NCBI RefSeq assembly: GCF_001458595.1
Contig: NZ_LN890327.1
Span: forward strand, 547,293 to 611,292
Length of the DNA: 64,000 bases
Direction: 5' to 3'
Source of the DNA: Clostridium neonatale
GTDB taxonomy: Bacteria; Bacillota; Clostridia; Clostridiales; Clostridiaceae
In this document: piece after piece, positions 63,060 to 64,000 of the stretch
How positions within the stretch are numbered: the stretch's first letter is position 1
Layout of the letters: each line of letters opens with the position of its first letter
Notes under the pieces: generated by a model
Seen by the model: the letters and a program-made list of their open reading frames with translations, nothing else
Databases searched by the model: none
What the model was told of the DNA's origin: nothing
Program-made: the position numbers and the translations under genes

Positions 63060-64000
<941 letters not shown>

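Overview
The window reads as chromosomal DNA of a low-GC, spore-forming, strictly fermentative Clostridium (sensu stricto, perhaps the C. beijerinckii / saccharobutylicum neighbourhood). The reasons are A+T-rich codon use throughout, an alpha/beta-type small acid-soluble spore protein, rubrerythrin, an NfnAB electron-bifurcating transhydrogenase, a PPi-type phosphofructokinase and strong AGGAGG-type ribosome binding sites. The species is inferred, not shown.

Layout, left to right. 1-2.5 kb: 3' part of a cysteine synthase/cystathionine beta-synthase fused to a YrrT/UbiG-like methyltransferase, an octamer repeat array, and a chimeric gene relic (glycerol dehydrogenase start joined to a NifV-like end). 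2.9-5.8 kb: rnr and smpB. 6.0-8.9 kb: SAM riboswitch and metNIQ methionine importer. 9.2-9.7 kb: rubrerythrin. 10-17.4 kb: a drug-resistance-like block with two tandem leader peptides, each followed by an attenuator hairpin, then a heterodimeric BmrCD-type ABC exporter, a half-size broken ABC-F gene, two GNAT acetyltransferases and a chloramphenicol-acetyltransferase-like enzyme. 17.6-22.3 kb: DUF1232 protein, RNase H with viroplasmin domain, a small membrane protein and two tandem HTH-TPR regulators. 22.5-27 kb: flotillin and clpB under a CtsR operator. 27.4-34.7 kb: a membrane protein behind a perfect 62-bp palindrome, MarR and HsmA proteins, SASP, Fur-family regulator, MntP-like exporter, PPi-PFK, a cysteine-desulfurase-like enzyme and two proteins of unknown role (one DUF4397).

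35-45 kb: a full ABC-F protein; a four-gene phosphonate operon (PntC-like cytidylyltransferase, cytidylyltransferase-PepM fusion, phosphonopyruvate decarboxylase, AEP transaminase) expected to make CMP-activated 2-aminoethylphosphonate for a surface polymer; a divergent methyltransferase gene whose promoter carries the same pair of operator-like sites at the same spacing as the phosphonate promoter; and agrB-agrD-agrC with a serine where AgrD normally has cysteine and no agrA beside it. 45.7-52.3 kb: nfnAB, an M-box Mg2+ riboswitch, a small acidic/proline-containing leader ORF, mgtA and a YczE-like membrane protein. 52.7-53.1 kb: tmRNA.

53-64 kb is a decaying accessory region: an IS3 relic, ROK sugar kinase, truncated GH1 and PTS IIB relics (a dying beta-glucoside operon), a 1239-residue secreted GH16 glucanase with cell-wall-binding repeats, four CBM4/9-like modules and a TEGT[GE] tail, an IS200/IS605-derived fragment, an orphan LPXTG tail, an intact IS4/IS701-type element and the start of a GH2 beta-galactosidase.

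The most notable non-coding signals are (i) a family of about 230-bp full-length imperfect palindromes, three copies, each starting at or just after a stop codon in the same orientation as the upstream gene; (ii) the paired operators shared by the phosphonate operon and the methyltransferase; (iii) the tandem leader-peptide attenuators; and (iv) the 62-bp perfect palindrome. All calls come from reading the sequence; no database search was possible.
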